Source of the DNA: Martelella limonii
GTDB taxonomy: Bacteria; Pseudomonadota; Alphaproteobacteria; Rhizobiales; Rhizobiaceae
Assembly (NCBI RefSeq): GCF_013344475.1
Contig: NZ_JABUOU010000012.1
Span: forward strand, 62,001 to 126,000
Direction: 5' to 3'
Length of the DNA stretch: 64,000 nucleotides
Shown: positions 9,310 through 18,790 of the stretch, piece after piece
How positions within the stretch are numbered: the first letter of the stretch is position 1
Layout of the letters: each line of letters opens with the position of its first letter
Made by a program: the position numbers and the translations under genes
Notes under the pieces: model-generated
What the model saw: only the letters and a program-made list of their open reading frames with translations
The model's database searches: none
Told to the model about the DNA's origin: nothing

Positions 9310-10215
9310 ATGACCGATACCGTCAACGTCGCGGCCCAGCGCAAACGGGTCCGCCTGCAGATGATGTCCGAGCTCTGGCATTATTTCAGCCAGAGCAAGG
9401 GCGCTGTCATCGGGCTTGCCATCATCGTCGCCCTGGTGCTGATTGCCATCTTCGCGCCGTTCCTTGCGCCCCATAATCCGGATGTGCAGAACGTCGCCAT
9501 GCGGCTCACGCCCCCGGTCTGGGAAGCCAAGGGCACGGCAACCTATTTGCTCGGTACCGATGCGCTCGGGCGCGACATGCTCTCGCGGCTGATCTACGGC
9601 TCGCGCTATTCGCTGCTGATCGGTCTCGTGGTCGTCACCATCGCGCTGGTCTTCGGCATCGTGCTCGGCCTGCTCGCCGGCTATTTCCGCGGCTGGGTCG
9701 ATGTCGCGATCATGCGGGTCATGGACGTGATCCTCGCCTTCCCGCCGCTGCTGCTCGCCCTGGTTCTGGTCGCCGTTCTCGGCCCCGGCCTCGTCAATGC
9801 CATGCTCGCGATCGCGCTGGTGCTTCAGCCGCATTTCGCGCGGCTCACCCGTGCCGCCGTCATGGGTGAGGCGCGGCGCGAATATGTGGTGTCGGCTCGT
9901 GTCGCCGGTGCCGGCAACACCAGGCTGATGTTCAAGACCATCCTGCCCAACTGCCTGTCGCCGCTGATCGTGCAGGGCACGCTCTCCTTCTCGGATGCGA
10001 TCCTGAACGCCGCAGCGCTCGGCTTCCTCGGCATGGGCGCGCAGCCGCCGACACCGGAATGGGGCACGATGCTGGCGGAGGCCCGCGAGTTCATCCTGTC
10101 GGCCTGGTGGGTCGTGACCTTCCCCGGCCTTGCCATCCTGATCACCGTGCTTGCCATCAACCTCGTCGGAGACGGTCTGCGCGATGCCCTCGATCCCAAG
10201 CTGAAGCGGAGCTGA
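9310..10215 (+). CDS. dppC: dipeptide ABC transporter permease DppC
   Basis: 301 residues. An N-terminal cytoplasmic segment and first helix (GAVIGLAIIVALVLIAIFAPFLAPHNP) precede HLLGTDALGRD-type sequence (here YLLGTDALGRDMLSRLIYGSR), the signature of DppC/OppC partners. The coupling helix is EARREYVVSARVAGAGNTRLMFKTILPN. AGGAGG ends six bases before the ATG. It forms the heterodimeric channel with DppB; DppD and DppF follow directly. Confidence 0.94.
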   Translation: MTDTVNVAAQRKRVRLQMMSELWHYFSQSKGAVIGLAIIVALVLIAIFAPFLAPHNPDVQNVAMRLTPPVWEAKGTATYLLGTDALGRDMLSRLIYGSRYSLLIGLVVVTIALVFGIVLGLLAGYFRGWVDVAIMRVMDVILAFPPLLLALVLVAVLGPGLVNAMLAIALVLQPHFARLTRAAVMGEARREYVVSARVAGAGNTRLMFKTILPNCLSPLIVQGTLSFSDAILNAAALGFLGMGAQPPTPEWGTMLAEAREFILSAWWVVTFPGLAILITVLAINLVGDGLRDALDPKLKRS

Positions 10216-10219
10216 GCCG

Positions 10220-11077
10220 ATGGACAGAACCATGGAACCGCTCCTCGACGTACAGAACCTCTCGGTCTCGTTTCCGACAGCCGCCGGTCAGGTCACGGTG
10301 CTGCACAATGCCTCCTATTCGATCAGCCGCGGCGAAGTGCTGGCGATCGTCGGCGAAAGCGGCTCGGGCAAGTCCGTGGCCATGCTCGCCGTGATGGGCC
10401 TGCTGCCGCCGACGGCGACGGTGACCGCCGACAGGATCACCTTCGAGGGCCGCGATATTGCGAATATCTCCGCGAAGGAGCGCCGCAAGATCATCGGCAA
10501 GGACATTGCGATGATCTTCCAGGAGCCGATCGCAAGCCTCAATCCGTGCTTCACCGCCGGCTTCCAGATCGAGGAAGTGCTGAAGCAGCATACCGATCTT
10601 GACCGCAAGGCCCGCCATGCCCGCGCAATCGAACTGCTGGAAGCGGTTGGCCTTCCGAACCCGGAAGACCGGCTGAAATCCTATCCGCACCAGATGTCGG
10701 GCGGCCAGTGCCAGCGCATCATGATCGCGATCGCCATGGCCTGCGCGCCGAAGCTGCTGATCGCCGACGAGCCGACCACCGCGCTCGACGTCACCATCCA
10801 GAAACAGATCCTCGAACTGCTGGCGGATCTGCAGGCGGAAACCGGCATGGCGATGATCATGATCACCCACGACATGGGCGTGGTCGCCGAGACCGCCGAC
10901 CGCGTGGTGGTGCAGTACAAGGGCCGCAAGATGGAAGAGGCGGACGTGCTGTCGCTGTTTGAAAGCCCGAAGCATGCCTATACCAAGGCGCTGCTGTCAG
11001 CGCTTCCGGAAAACGCCACCGGCGACCGGCTTCCGACCATCGACTATTCCGCCGATTACACCGGAGGTGCCGCATGA
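10220..11077 (+). CDS. dppD: dipeptide ABC transporter ATP-binding protein DppD (short form)
   Basis: 285 residues. Walker [10 protein letters not shown]-loop [12 protein letters not shown], signature MSGGQCQRI, Walker [13 protein letters not shown] and the switch histidine in [10 protein letters not shown] are all present, so it should hydrolyse ATP. Typical DppD proteins run to about 320-330 residues with a C-terminal cysteine-containing oligopeptide-transporter tail (GCxFxxRC); here the protein ends without it. A second in-frame ATG at 10232 is an alternative start. It is coupled to dppF by a four-base overlap. Confidence 0.92.
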   Translation: MDRTMEPLLDVQNLSVSFPTAAGQVTVLHNASYSISRGEVLAIVGESGSGKSVAMLAVMGLLPPTATVTADRITFEGRDIANISAKERRKIIGKDIAMIFQEPIASLNPCFTAGFQIEEVLKQHTDLDRKARHARAIELLEAVGLPNPEDRLKSYPHQMSGGQCQRIMIAIAMACAPKLLIADEPTTALDVTIQKQILELLADLQAETGMAMIMITHDMGVVAETADRVVVQYKGRKMEEADVLSLFESPKHAYTKALLSALPENATGDRLPTIDYSADYTGGAA

Positions 11078-11919
11078 GCGAGATCGTCGCTGAGGGAAAG
11101 AACATCGTCCGCGACTACATCGTGCCGGGCGGCATGTTCGGCAAGGCGCGCACCGTGCGGGCGCTGAAGGGCGTCGATTTCTCCGTCGAGCGCGGCAAGA
11201 CGCTGGCGCTTGTCGGCGAATCCGGCTGCGGCAAGTCCACCCTTGCCCGCATCATCACCATGATCGACGCCCAGACGGATGGCAACCTCACCATCGAAGG
11301 GCAGAAGATCAACATCACGAAGCACCGGCCGACCGCCGACCAGCGCCGCAAGGTGCAGATCGTGTTTCAGAACCCCTATGGGTCGCTGAATCCGCGCCAG
11401 AAGATCGGCGACGTGCTGATGGAGCCGCTGCTTCTCAACACCGATGACACCGCGAATGACCGTCGCGACAAGGCCCATGATCTTCTGAAGAAGGTCGGCC
11501 TCGGGCCGGAGCATTTCGAGCGCTATCCGCACATGTTCTCCGGCGGCCAGCGCCAGCGCATCGCGATCGCGCGTGCGCTGATCCTCAACCCGTCGCTGCT
11601 GGTGCTCGACGAACCGGTCTCGGCGCTCGATCTTTCCGTGCAGGCGCAGATCCTGAACCTGCTTTCCGACCTGCAGGACGAGTTCGACCTCACCTATATC
11701 TTCGTCTCCCACGACCTTTCGGTGGTGAAATATATCTGCGACGAGATCATGGTGATGTATTTCGGCGAAGTGGTCGAACGCGGCGAACGCGATCAGGTGT
11801 TTTCCGATCCGCAGCACGAATATACCCAGACCCTGTTCAAGGCGACGCCCCGGGCCGATGTCGAGCACATCCGCGCAAGGCTTGCAGCCAAGCAGGCGAA
11901 GCTGGCGGCCGGCGGCTGA
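11074..11919 (+). CDS. dppF: dipeptide ABC transporter ATP-binding protein DppF (short form)
   Basis: 281 residues, second ATPase of the importer. Walker A GESGCGKS, Q-loop IVFQNPYGSLNPRQKIGDVL (the NPYGSLNPR string is typical of DppF/OppF), signature FSGGQRQRI, Walker B LLVLDEPVSALD and the H-loop VSHDLSVVKYI are intact. Like its partner DppD it lacks the cysteine-rich C-terminal tail of longer family members. The ATG overlaps the dppD stop and has a GGAGG seven bases upstream. It ends the dpp operon and converges on an SDR gene 38 bases away. Confidence 0.93.
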   Translation: MSEIVAEGKNIVRDYIVPGGMFGKARTVRALKGVDFSVERGKTLALVGESGCGKSTLARIITMIDAQTDGNLTIEGQKINITKHRPTADQRRKVQIVFQNPYGSLNPRQKIGDVLMEPLLLNTDDTANDRRDKAHDLLKKVGLGPEHFERYPHMFSGGQRQRIAIARALILNPSLLVLDEPVSALDLSVQAQILNLLSDLQDEFDLTYIFVSHDLSVVKYICDEIMVMYFGEVVERGERDQVFSDPQHEYTQTLFKATPRADVEHIRARLAAKQAKLAAGG

Positions 11920-11931
11920 GCTGTGTTTCCA

Positions 11932-11954
11932 GCCGGGTTTCGTGGAGGCCCGGC
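11932..11954. terminator. possible bidirectional terminator between dppF and SDR gene
   Basis: GCCGGG / CCCGGC, six bp with an 11-base loop, in the 38-base gap between two convergent genes. There is no strong T-tract on either side, so this is a weak call. Confidence 0.3.
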
Positions 11955-11957
11955 GGC

Positions 11958-12710
11958 TTACAATCTTGCGATCGAAAGCCCGCCATCGGCCGCGATCACC
12001 GAGCCGGTGGCGAAGGCGAAACGGCCTTCGGCGAGCGGCAGCACTGAGGCTGCGATATCGTCGGGCGTGCCCCATCGGGCGGCTGGAACGAGTCCTGCCT
12101 CGATACGGGCGGTATATTTGTCCCTCACGCCAGCCGTCATGCCGGTTTCGATGATGCCGGGGCGGATATCAAAGACGCCGATATTGTCGGCCGCAAGCCG
12201 TGTCGCGAACAGTTTTACGGCCATGGCGGCGGCGGCTTTCGAGATGCAGTATTCGGCGCGCTCGATCGATACCATCTCGGCGCTGACCGAGGTGATGAAG
12301 ATGATCGAGCGGTAGCCCTGATCGTGACCGAGCATCCGCTTCGCCGCTTCCTGCGCCAGAAAGAATGCGCCCTTCAGGTTCACATCCATCACGAAATCGA
12401 AGTTCTCCGGTGACAGGTCGAGCATGTCGCCGCGGATCGGCGCGCCGACGCCGGCATTGGAGACGAAGGTGGTGAGCGGGCCGAGATCGTCCTCCACGCG
12501 GTCGAGAAGGGCAGGGATGGCGTCAAGATCGCGGACATCGTGGCGGTAATAGCGGGCATGCTCTCCCAGGAGGCCGATTGCATGGCGGACAGTGTCGCTT
12601 TCCGGCGCAGCCTCGGCGGCGATCGCGACCGAAAAGCCTACCCCCGAAAGTGCTCTCGCAATGCCAAGCCCGATGCCCTGCTGGCCGCCGGTGATCAGTG
12701 CCGTCTTCAT
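11958..12710 (-). CDS. SDR-family oxidoreductase
   Basis: 250 residues with the classical short-chain dehydrogenase layout: TGGQQGIG nucleotide-binding motif (residues 8-15), SNAGVG (about 84-89), catalytic Ser141, Tyr154 and Lys158 (YCISK). It resembles the FabG/3-ketoacyl-ACP-reductase-like group, but such proteins act on many sugars and polyols. It is the last gene of the long minus-strand sugar/CoA operon and overlaps the preceding GMC oxidoreductase by four bases, so a redox step on the imported compound is likely. The exact substrate is unknown. Confidence 0.85.
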   Translation of the reverse strand: MKTALITGGQQGIGLGIARALSGVGFSVAIAAEAAPESDTVRHAIGLLGEHARYYRHDVRDLDAIPALLDRVEDDLGPLTTFVSNAGVGAPIRGDMLDLSPENFDFVMDVNLKGAFFLAQEAAKRMLGHDQGYRSIIFITSVSAEMVSIERAEYCISKAAAAMAVKLFATRLAADNIGVFDIRPGIIETGMTAGVRDKYTARIEAGLVPAARWGTPDDIAASVLPLAEGRFAFATGSVIAADGGLSIARL

Positions 12711-14191
12711 CGCGCAAGCTCCCGCGTTATGGCGTCGCCCGCCTTCAGCGCCAATGCTGCGACCGTCAGCGAAGGGTTGACGGCGGCGGATGTCGGCAAT
12801 GCTGACGCATCGGTGACGAACAGGTTTTCATGGTCGAAACTGCGGCAATCCGGATCGAGCACGGCGGTTGCCGGGTTATCGCCAAGCCGCGCCGTGCCGC
12901 ACTGGTGCGACGGCACCCGGCCATCGAACAGGCGCGACAGCACGATCGGAAAGCCAGCGCGCCTCAGCGCCTGTTTCATCCGCTTCACCAGCAGATGATG
13001 CGCCTCCATGTTGGAGCGCCGCCACAGAAGCTGGATCTCGCCGCCGTTCAGCACCACCCGGCTCTCCGGATCGGGCAGATCCTCCGAGATCGCGTAGAAA
13101 TCGACGGCGTGGCGGGAGAGGTGGTTGGCGATCGCCATCGGCATCGAAGGCGTCGTCGCCTTCAGGATCTTCGGCACCACGCGGCCGAGCAGTTGCACAT
13201 TGCCGAGCGGCGGACCATTGGGGCCATCGGAAAGATACCAGTCATTGATTGCGAATGTCTTCTGGTAGACCGCATCATTTTTAAAGCGCGGATCATAGGC
13301 GATCATCGCGGTCGCGTTGTGGTTCATGAAGTGGCGGCCGACGGCGCCGGAGGAATTGGCGAGGCCGCATTTCAGAAGCAGGGCTGCGGATTGCACCGCG
13401 CCAGCGGCAAGCGCCACGATCCGCGGCGTTACGGTGATGGTCTCGCCGGCCTGTTCATAGGTCACATCGGTGATTTTCCGGCCATCGGGGGAGGCGGAGA
13501 GTGCGGTAACCCGTGCGCCGGTCTCGATGCGGACATTGTCATGAGACAATGCAAAGGCCAGTGCGCAGGTCTCCGCATCCATCTTTCCGGAGCGGGTGTC
13601 AGGATAGCCATCCCATCCGTCATTGCCGTTCGAAAGCCAGCGGTCGAGGTCGACGCCAAGCGGCAGGGCGGCGGGGTGAAGCCCGGCCTTTTCCAGCCTA
13701 CGACGCACGGCGGCAAGCGCCGGTTCGTCGGGCACGGCAGGAAAGGGGTAGGGCGCCGCATGTGGCGGCTCGGTCGGATCTTCGGTGTGGTCGCCGCGGA
13801 CCTGATAGAGCTTTTCGGCCGCATCATACCAGGGTGCCAGCGTCTCATAGGGAAACGGCCAGGCCGGCGAGATTCCGCCCAGATGCTCCATCGCCTGAAA
13901 ATCCTGGCGCCGGTAGCGGTAAAGCACGGCCCCGTAAAGCTTGGTGTTGCCGCCGACATTGTAATAATTGCCGGGTGAAAACGGCGTTCCGGTTTCATCG
14001 AGCCACGTTTCGTCGGAGCGGAAGGCGCTGTTCCTGTAGATCCGGTCGGGATCGCGGGCCGGCGCATCGTCCGGGATCTGGTGGCCGCGTTCCAGGATCA
14101 GGATCTCGGCGCCGGTGGGGGCCAGGCTTGCCGCAAGGCTCGCCCCGCCCATGCCGGAACCGATGATCACCACATCAGGTGAAGACCGCAT
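12707..14191 (-). CDS. GMC-family FAD oxidoreductase
   Basis: 494 residues. N-terminal FAD-binding fold (VVIIGSGMGGASLAASLAPTGAEILILERG) and C-terminal GMC signature with HQCGTARLGDNP, carrying the probable catalytic histidine, and VTDASALPTSAAVNPSLTVAALALKAG. It belongs with the gluconate/fructose/3-keto-sugar-forming flavodehydrogenase branch rather than choline dehydrogenase (compare betA in this window, which differs throughout). No signal peptide is seen. It lies between the sugar ABC ATPase and the SDR gene, two bases and minus four bases away, so it should act on the imported substrate or an early product. Confidence 0.85.
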   Translation of the reverse strand: MRSSPDVVIIGSGMGGASLAASLAPTGAEILILERGHQIPDDAPARDPDRIYRNSAFRSDETWLDETGTPFSPGNYYNVGGNTKLYGAVLYRYRRQDFQAMEHLGGISPAWPFPYETLAPWYDAAEKLYQVRGDHTEDPTEPPHAAPYPFPAVPDEPALAAVRRRLEKAGLHPAALPLGVDLDRWLSNGNDGWDGYPDTRSGKMDAETCALAFALSHDNVRIETGARVTALSASPDGRKITDVTYEQAGETITVTPRIVALAAGAVQSAALLLKCGLANSSGAVGRHFMNHNATAMIAYDPRFKNDAVYQKTFAINDWYLSDGPNGPPLGNVQLLGRVVPKILKATTPSMPMAIANHLSRHAVDFYAISEDLPDPESRVVLNGGEIQLLWRRSNMEAHHLLVKRMKQALRRAGFPIVLSRLFDGRVPSHQCGTARLGDNPATAVLDPDCRSFDHENLFVTDASALPTSAAVNPSLTVAALALKAGDAITRELAR

Positions 14192-14193
14192 GG

Positions 14194-15303
14194 TTATTTC
14201 AGCCGCTGTTCGGTTTCCGGGTTGAAAGCGACCGCCTTTTCCATGTTGACGGCAAAGGGGAAGGTATCGCCGGGCTTGACCTCGACATCGGCGCGGAAAC
14301 GGGCCGTGACCTCCTTGCCGCCAAGCTCGGCGACCACATAGGTGTCCGAGCCTGCGGGCTCCGTCACCTCGACTCTCGCCCTCACCACATGCACGGCCTC
14401 GGACGAGCGGTCGGCGCCAAGTTCGTCGGTGATCGCCTCCGGACGGATGCCCAGAATGATGTCGCGCCCGTCATGATCGGCCATCTGGTCCCCGGGGAAG
14501 GGGAGCGCGGCCGTGCCGCCATCGGCAAGCGCCACATGAGCGACCGCCTTGCCGCCTTCGACCTTCACCTTGGCCGGGAACAGGTTCATCGAGGGCGAGC
14601 CCATGAAGCCGGCGACGAACATGTTGGCGGGATTGTCGTATATTTCCTTCGGCGTGCCGAGCTGCTGCACGTGACCGCCAAACATCACCGCAATCCGGGT
14701 CGACAGCGTCAGCGCCTCGATCTGGTCGTGGGTGACGTAGACGATGGTGGTGCCAAGCTTCTGGTGCAGCTTCTTGATCTCGGTGCGCATGTCGACGCGG
14801 AGCTTGGCGTCGAGGTTCGACAGCGGCTCGTCAAAGAGAAACACATCCGGATCGCGCACCAGCGCCCGGCCCATGGCCACGCGCTGGCGCTGGCCGCCGG
14901 AAAGCTGGCCCGGCTTGCGCTTCAAAAGGTGCTTGATCTGCAGAAGATCGGCGACGCTGTCGATCGCCTTCTCACGCTCTTCCTTCGGCACGCCGTGCAT
15001 TTCCAGCCCGAAGGAAATGTTCTCGCCGACATTCATGTTCGGGTAGAGCGCGTAGGACTGGAACACCATGGCGATGTTGCGGTCCGCCGGCCTGACCCCG
15101 TTCATGGTGCGACCATTGATCACGATATCGCCGGAGGAGACCGGCTCGAGGCCCGCAATCATGTTCAGGAGCGTGGACTTGCCGCAGCCGGATGGACCGA
15201 CGAGCACCAGGAACTCGCCCTCATCGACCTCGATATTGGTTTCGTGCAGCACCGTCAGCGCGCCGAATGTCTTTGTGACCTTGTCAATCTTCAGAAAACC
15301 CAT
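14194..15303 (-). CDS. sugar ABC transporter ATP-binding protein (UgpC/MalK type)
   Basis: 369 residues. Walker A GPSGCGKS, Q-loop MVFQSYALYPNM, signature LSGGQRQRVAMGRALVRDPDVFLFDEPLSNLDAKLR and H-loop THDQ, followed by a C-terminal OB-fold regulatory domain (about residues 235-369) as in MalK and UgpC. It energises the two permeases encoded immediately upstream. Proteins of this group often serve several sugar importers. The five-base gap to the permease and two-base gap to the GMC gene place it inside the operon. Confidence 0.93.
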   Translation of the reverse strand: MGFLKIDKVTKTFGALTVLHETNIEVDEGEFLVLVGPSGCGKSTLLNMIAGLEPVSSGDIVINGRTMNGVRPADRNIAMVFQSYALYPNMNVGENISFGLEMHGVPKEEREKAIDSVADLLQIKHLLKRKPGQLSGGQRQRVAMGRALVRDPDVFLFDEPLSNLDAKLRVDMRTEIKKLHQKLGTTIVYVTHDQIEALTLSTRIAVMFGGHVQQLGTPKEIYDNPANMFVAGFMGSPSMNLFPAKVKVEGGKAVAHVALADGGTAALPFPGDQMADHDGRDIILGIRPEAITDELGADRSSEAVHVVRARVEVTEPAGSDTYVVAELGGKEVTARFRADVEVKPGDTFPFAVNMEKAVAFNPETEQRLK

Positions 15304-15308
15304 GGGTC

Positions 15309-16190
15309 TTAACCTTTAACGCTGCCGGCCATCAGGCCGCGTACGAAATAGCGTCCAGCAACAATGTAGACGAGGAGCGTCGGCATTGCCGCCATGATCG
15401 CGCCGGCGAAATGGACATTGTATTCCTTTACGCCGGTCGAGGACTGCACGAGATTGTTGAGCGCCACCGTCATCGGCTGGCTGTTGAAATCGGAGAACGA
15501 GGCGCCGAACAGGAAGTCGTTCCAGATATTGGTGAACTGCCAGATGATGCAGACCACCGCGATCGGGCCGGAAGAGGGCAGCAGGATGCGCCGGAAGATG
15601 GTGAAGAAACCGGCGCCGTCGATCATCGCCGCACGCACCAGCTCGCTCGGGAACTGGGCGTAGTAATTGCGGAAATAGAGCGTCGAAAAGCCGATGCCGT
15701 AGACCAGATGCACGAAGATCAGACCCGGCACGGAACCGGCAAGCCCCATCAGCCCGAGGATGCGCGCCATCGGGATCAGCACGATCTGGAACGGGATGAA
15801 GCAGGCGAACAGCAGCAGGCCGAAGATGATGTTGTGGCCGCGGAACTGCCATTTGGTCAGCACATAGCCGTTGAGCGCGCCAAGCACGGTTGAGATCGCG
15901 ACCGCCGGCACCACCATCTGGATCGAGTTCCAGAAATAGGGCTTGAGGCCCGTTGCCTGCACGCCGATCTGGGCGGTCGACCATGCGCTCTTCCACGGCT
16001 CGAAGGTCAGTGCCGCGGGCAGGTTCATCATGCCGCCCGCCTGGATCTCGCGGAGCGGCTTCAGCGAGTTGACCAGCATCACGTAAAGCGGCAGCAGGTA
16101 ATAGAGGCAGAAGATCAGGAGCACGGTATAGATGAAGAACCGCGCCGTGCGGCCCGTGGAGACAACTTGGGTGGAAGCGTTGCTGCTCAT
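15309..16190 (-). CDS. carbohydrate ABC transporter permease (MalG/GtsC type)
   Basis: 293-residue inner-membrane permease with about six helices. The coupling loop reads ELVRAAMIDGAGFFTIFRRILLPSSGP, the EAA motif contacting the ATPase. An N-terminal helix follows a short basic/polar cytoplasmic stretch. Its start overlaps the previous permease stop by four bases, and together they should form the heterodimeric channel for the binding protein at 17439-18695. Confidence 0.92.
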   Translation of the reverse strand: MSSNASTQVVSTGRTARFFIYTVLLIFCLYYLLPLYVMLVNSLKPLREIQAGGMMNLPAALTFEPWKSAWSTAQIGVQATGLKPYFWNSIQMVVPAVAISTVLGALNGYVLTKWQFRGHNIIFGLLLFACFIPFQIVLIPMARILGLMGLAGSVPGLIFVHLVYGIGFSTLYFRNYYAQFPSELVRAAMIDGAGFFTIFRRILLPSSGPIAVVCIIWQFTNIWNDFLFGASFSDFNSQPMTVALNNLVQSSTGVKEYNVHFAGAIMAAMPTLLVYIVAGRYFVRGLMAGSVKG

Positions 16191-17089
16191 TGCGGCTTCT
16201 CCCTCAGTTCCGACCAGAGATAGGGCACCATGATTGCCGCGACCGACATCAGCATGATCACGGCGGAGGCAGCACCTATGCCCATCTGGTTGCGGGTGAA
16301 GGTGTAGGAATACATGAAGGTCGCGGGAAGCTCCGTGGCACGCCCCGGCCCGCCGCCGGTCAGCGCGATGACGAGGTCGTAGGATTTGATCGCCATATGG
16401 GCGAGCACCACGATCGCCGACATGAAGGCCGGACGAAGCTGCGGGATCACGATCCGGCGATAGAGCGCGAAGTTGGACGCGCCGTCGATCTGGGCTGCCT
16501 TCAGCACCTCGCCGTCAATGCCGCGCAGGCCTGCCAGGAACATCGCCATCACGAAACCGGACGTCTGCCAGACGGCGGCGATCACGATCGTGTAGATCGC
16601 CATTTCGTTGGACTTGATCCAGTTGAACTGGAAGCTGGTCCAGCCCCAGGAATGCATCACCGCCTCAAGCCCGATGCCGGGGTCGAGAAACCATTTCCAC
16701 GCCGTCCCGGTAACGATGAAGGACAGCGCCATCGGATAGAGATAGATCGAGCGGATGAAGCCTTCGGCCCGGATTTTCTGATCGAGGAAGATCGCCAGCA
16801 TCAAACCGATGAAGCAGCAGAAGACGATGTAGAGCGACCCGAAGATCGCGACATTCTTGATGGCGATCGTCCAGGCGCGCAGCTTGAACAGGTTGATGTA
16901 GTTCTTCCAGCCGACGAGATCGAAACTCGGCAGGATGCGGCTGTCGGTAAAGGAGAGATAGACGGTAAAAGCGATGAAGCCGTAGACGAAGATCAGCACC
17001 ATCGCCAGCGACGGACTGAGGACGATCTTCGGCAGGGCATCGCGTAGAAAATCCCCCGCTCTGCCGCTTCTGTGCGCGGACGAAGCCAT
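16187..17089 (-). CDS. carbohydrate ABC transporter permease (MalF/GtsB type)
   Basis: 300 residues, about six transmembrane helices starting with LSPSLAMVLIFVYGFIAFTVY, and the coupling loop GEVLKAAQIDGASNFALYRRIVIPQLRP. This is the first permease after a 349-base gap holding paired hairpin repeats, which may reduce its expression relative to the binding-protein gene upstream. The pairing with the next permease and a UgpC-type ATPase fits the GtsABC-type glucose/mannose import group. Confidence 0.92.
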   Translation of the reverse strand: MASSAHRSGRAGDFLRDALPKIVLSPSLAMVLIFVYGFIAFTVYLSFTDSRILPSFDLVGWKNYINLFKLRAWTIAIKNVAIFGSLYIVFCCFIGLMLAIFLDQKIRAEGFIRSIYLYPMALSFIVTGTAWKWFLDPGIGLEAVMHSWGWTSFQFNWIKSNEMAIYTIVIAAVWQTSGFVMAMFLAGLRGIDGEVLKAAQIDGASNFALYRRIVIPQLRPAFMSAIVVLAHMAIKSYDLVIALTGGGPGRATELPATFMYSYTFTRNQMGIGAASAVIMLMSVAAIMVPYLWSELREKPQ

Positions 17090-17202
17090 TCAAACCCTCC
17101 GGATTGGCGGCCCTGCCGCCGGTGTTATGTGATCACCCGCTGTGGCGGGACTGCACGTCGAAATGGATCAGTTGCCCAAGGGCGTCGCCACCCTCTCCAA
17201 CA

Positions 17203-17255
17203 ATCTCCCCCCTTGAGGGGGAGATGTCGCGAAAGCGACAGAGAGGGGTAAGGGG
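17203..17255 (+). repeat. double-hairpin extragenic repeat, family A copy 1
   Basis: First stem ATCTCCCCC / GGGGGAGAT with a five-base loop, directly followed by a second stem TGTCGC / GCGACA closed by a GAAA loop, then GAGAGGGGT. The same layout recurs inverted at 17288-17337 and at 35244-35291. Confidence 0.8.
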
Positions 17256-17287
17256 CATTTCCGCGGACTCCGAACGTGTCGGCGTAT

Positions 17288-17337
17288 GGTTCACCCCTCT
17301 CTGCCCTGCCGGGCATCTCCCCCTCAAGGGGGGAGAT
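17288..17337 (-). repeat. double-hairpin extragenic repeat, family A copy 2 (inverted)
   Basis: Reverse orientation of family A. Read on the minus strand it has the same ATCTCCCCC / GGGGGAGAT stem, then TGCCC / GGGCA with loop GGCA. The second stem differs from copy 1 on both sides, so pairing is conserved while sequence is not. The two copies together can fold into a long inverted repeat. Confidence 0.8.
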
Positions 17338-17438
17338 CGGCGCGGGGCGAGCTCATCGAGCCCAACCAGCTCCGCTTCAGACCAAAACACAGCTCAAGCC
17401 GTCCGGGCACAGCAATCGCCGCGCCCGGACAAGCCGCG

Positions 17439-18695
17439 TTACTGCGCGATCTGAACCGCGTTGACCATTTCTTCGGTTGCCGTTTCGGAATCATACTCGC
17501 CGTTGAACTGGGCGGTGATCACGTCGTACATCGCGTTCTTGACCGAGGCCGGGTTGGCGTGGCCATGGGCCATGGAGCCGAACAGGTTGCCGGAGGATGC
17601 GGCCGCTGCCAGATCCTTCATGCCCTGCTTGCCGCAGGCATCGAAGGCTTCATCGGACACGTCGGTGCGGGCCGGAACCGAGCCCTTGACGACATTGAAT
17701 GCCGACTGGAATTCCGGCGACATGATCGCCTTGGCGAGCGCCACCTGCTGGTCGGTCGGCTGGTCGCCCTGCTTGAAGAAGGCGAACTGGTCGGAGTTGA
17801 AGGTGACCTGATCCTGCGTGCCGGGGAAGCGGAAGCACAGGAAGTCCTCGCCCGGCGTCAGGCCGGCCTTCAGGAATTCGCCCTTGGCCCAGTCGCCCAT
17901 GAACTGGAAGGCGGCTTCGTTGTTGATCACCATGGCCGAGGCCAGGTTCCAGTCGCGGCCGGAGAAGTTGTCGTCGACATAGCCGCGCAGAACGGTCATG
18001 CGGTCGAAGACTTCCTTCATCGTGTCGGATCCGAGCGCGTCGGGATCGAGGTCGATCATCGAGGCCTGGTAGAATTCCGGACCGCCGGTCGCCATGACAA
18101 CGGCGTCGAAGATCGTCGCATCCTGCCAGGGCTGGCCGCCATGGGCGATCGCGACCTTGCCGGACGCCTTGACCTTGTCGAGCGCGGCGATCAGCTCATC
18201 CCAGTTCTGGGGCTGTTCGATGCCGAGTTCGTCGAGGATCGACTTGTTGGCCCAGACCCAGTTGGTGGAGTGGACGTTGACCGGCGCTGCAACCCAGTTG
18301 CCGTCATTCTTGGAGAATTTCTGCAGGGCTTCCGGAACCACGGCGTCCCAGTTTTCTTCCGCCGCGATGTCGTTCAGGTTCGCGAGGGCACCCTCCTGCG
18401 CCCAGTCGGTGATGTCGAAGCCGAGCATCTGGACGGCGGCCGGCGGGTTGCCGGCGGTCACGCGGGCACGCAGAACCGTCATGGCCTGTTCGCCACCGCC
18501 GCCTGCAACCGGCATATCCTGCCAGCCAATGCCCTGGTCCTGAAGGTTTTCCTTCAGCACGTTCAGCGCCGAAGCCTCGCCGCCGGACGTCCACCAGTGA
18601 AGAACTTCCACATCCTCTGCCTTGACGGACGTTGCAGAGGCCGAAGCCGCAACGATGGCGATGACGGCTGCACTTTTCGCAAAATTCAAACGCAT
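17439..18695 (-). CDS. sugar ABC transporter periplasmic binding protein (GtsA/glucose-mannose type)
   Basis: About 418 residues. Signal peptide [19 protein letters not shown]... with cleavage near VKA/EDV. The mature start [20 protein letters not shown] and the string [20 protein letters not shown] are close to GtsA/GltB-type glucose and mannose receptors (SBP_bac_1), by memory of that family. The start at 18695 is chosen because AGGAGG lies five bases upstream; longer reading frames would put the signal peptide internally. A hexose-like ligand is a reasonable guess, but neighbouring CoA enzymes suggest something beyond simple glucose. Confidence 0.9.
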   Translation of the reverse strand: MRLNFAKSAAVIAIVAASASATSVKAEDVEVLHWWTSGGEASALNVLKENLQDQGIGWQDMPVAGGGGEQAMTVLRARVTAGNPPAAVQMLGFDITDWAQEGALANLNDIAAEENWDAVVPEALQKFSKNDGNWVAAPVNVHSTNWVWANKSILDELGIEQPQNWDELIAALDKVKASGKVAIAHGGQPWQDATIFDAVVMATGGPEFYQASMIDLDPDALGSDTMKEVFDRMTVLRGYVDDNFSGRDWNLASAMVINNEAAFQFMGDWAKGEFLKAGLTPGEDFLCFRFPGTQDQVTFNSDQFAFFKQGDQPTDQQVALAKAIMSPEFQSAFNVVKGSVPARTDVSDEAFDACGKQGMKDLAAAASSGNLFGSMAHGHANPASVKNAMYDVITAQFNGEYDSETATEEMVNAVQIAQ

Positions 18696-18790
18696 AGTGT
18701 CCTCCTGTGTGCGTTCGTGGTCCCGCCGGGGAAGCTGTGCTCCTCGGGGCCCGGCAGGCATTCCTCCTCATGTTCCCCTTGCGGGGAACG

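Larger units (their letters stand above)
17090..17438. other. intergenic region between sugar-binding-protein and permease genes
   Basis: About 350 bases inside the operon with no supported gene. Its centre is an inverted pair of double-hairpin repeats (17203-17255 and 17288-17337); the flanks show no obvious promoter. It probably acts as an attenuator or mRNA-stability element separating the abundant binding protein from the channel genes. Confidence 0.6.
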
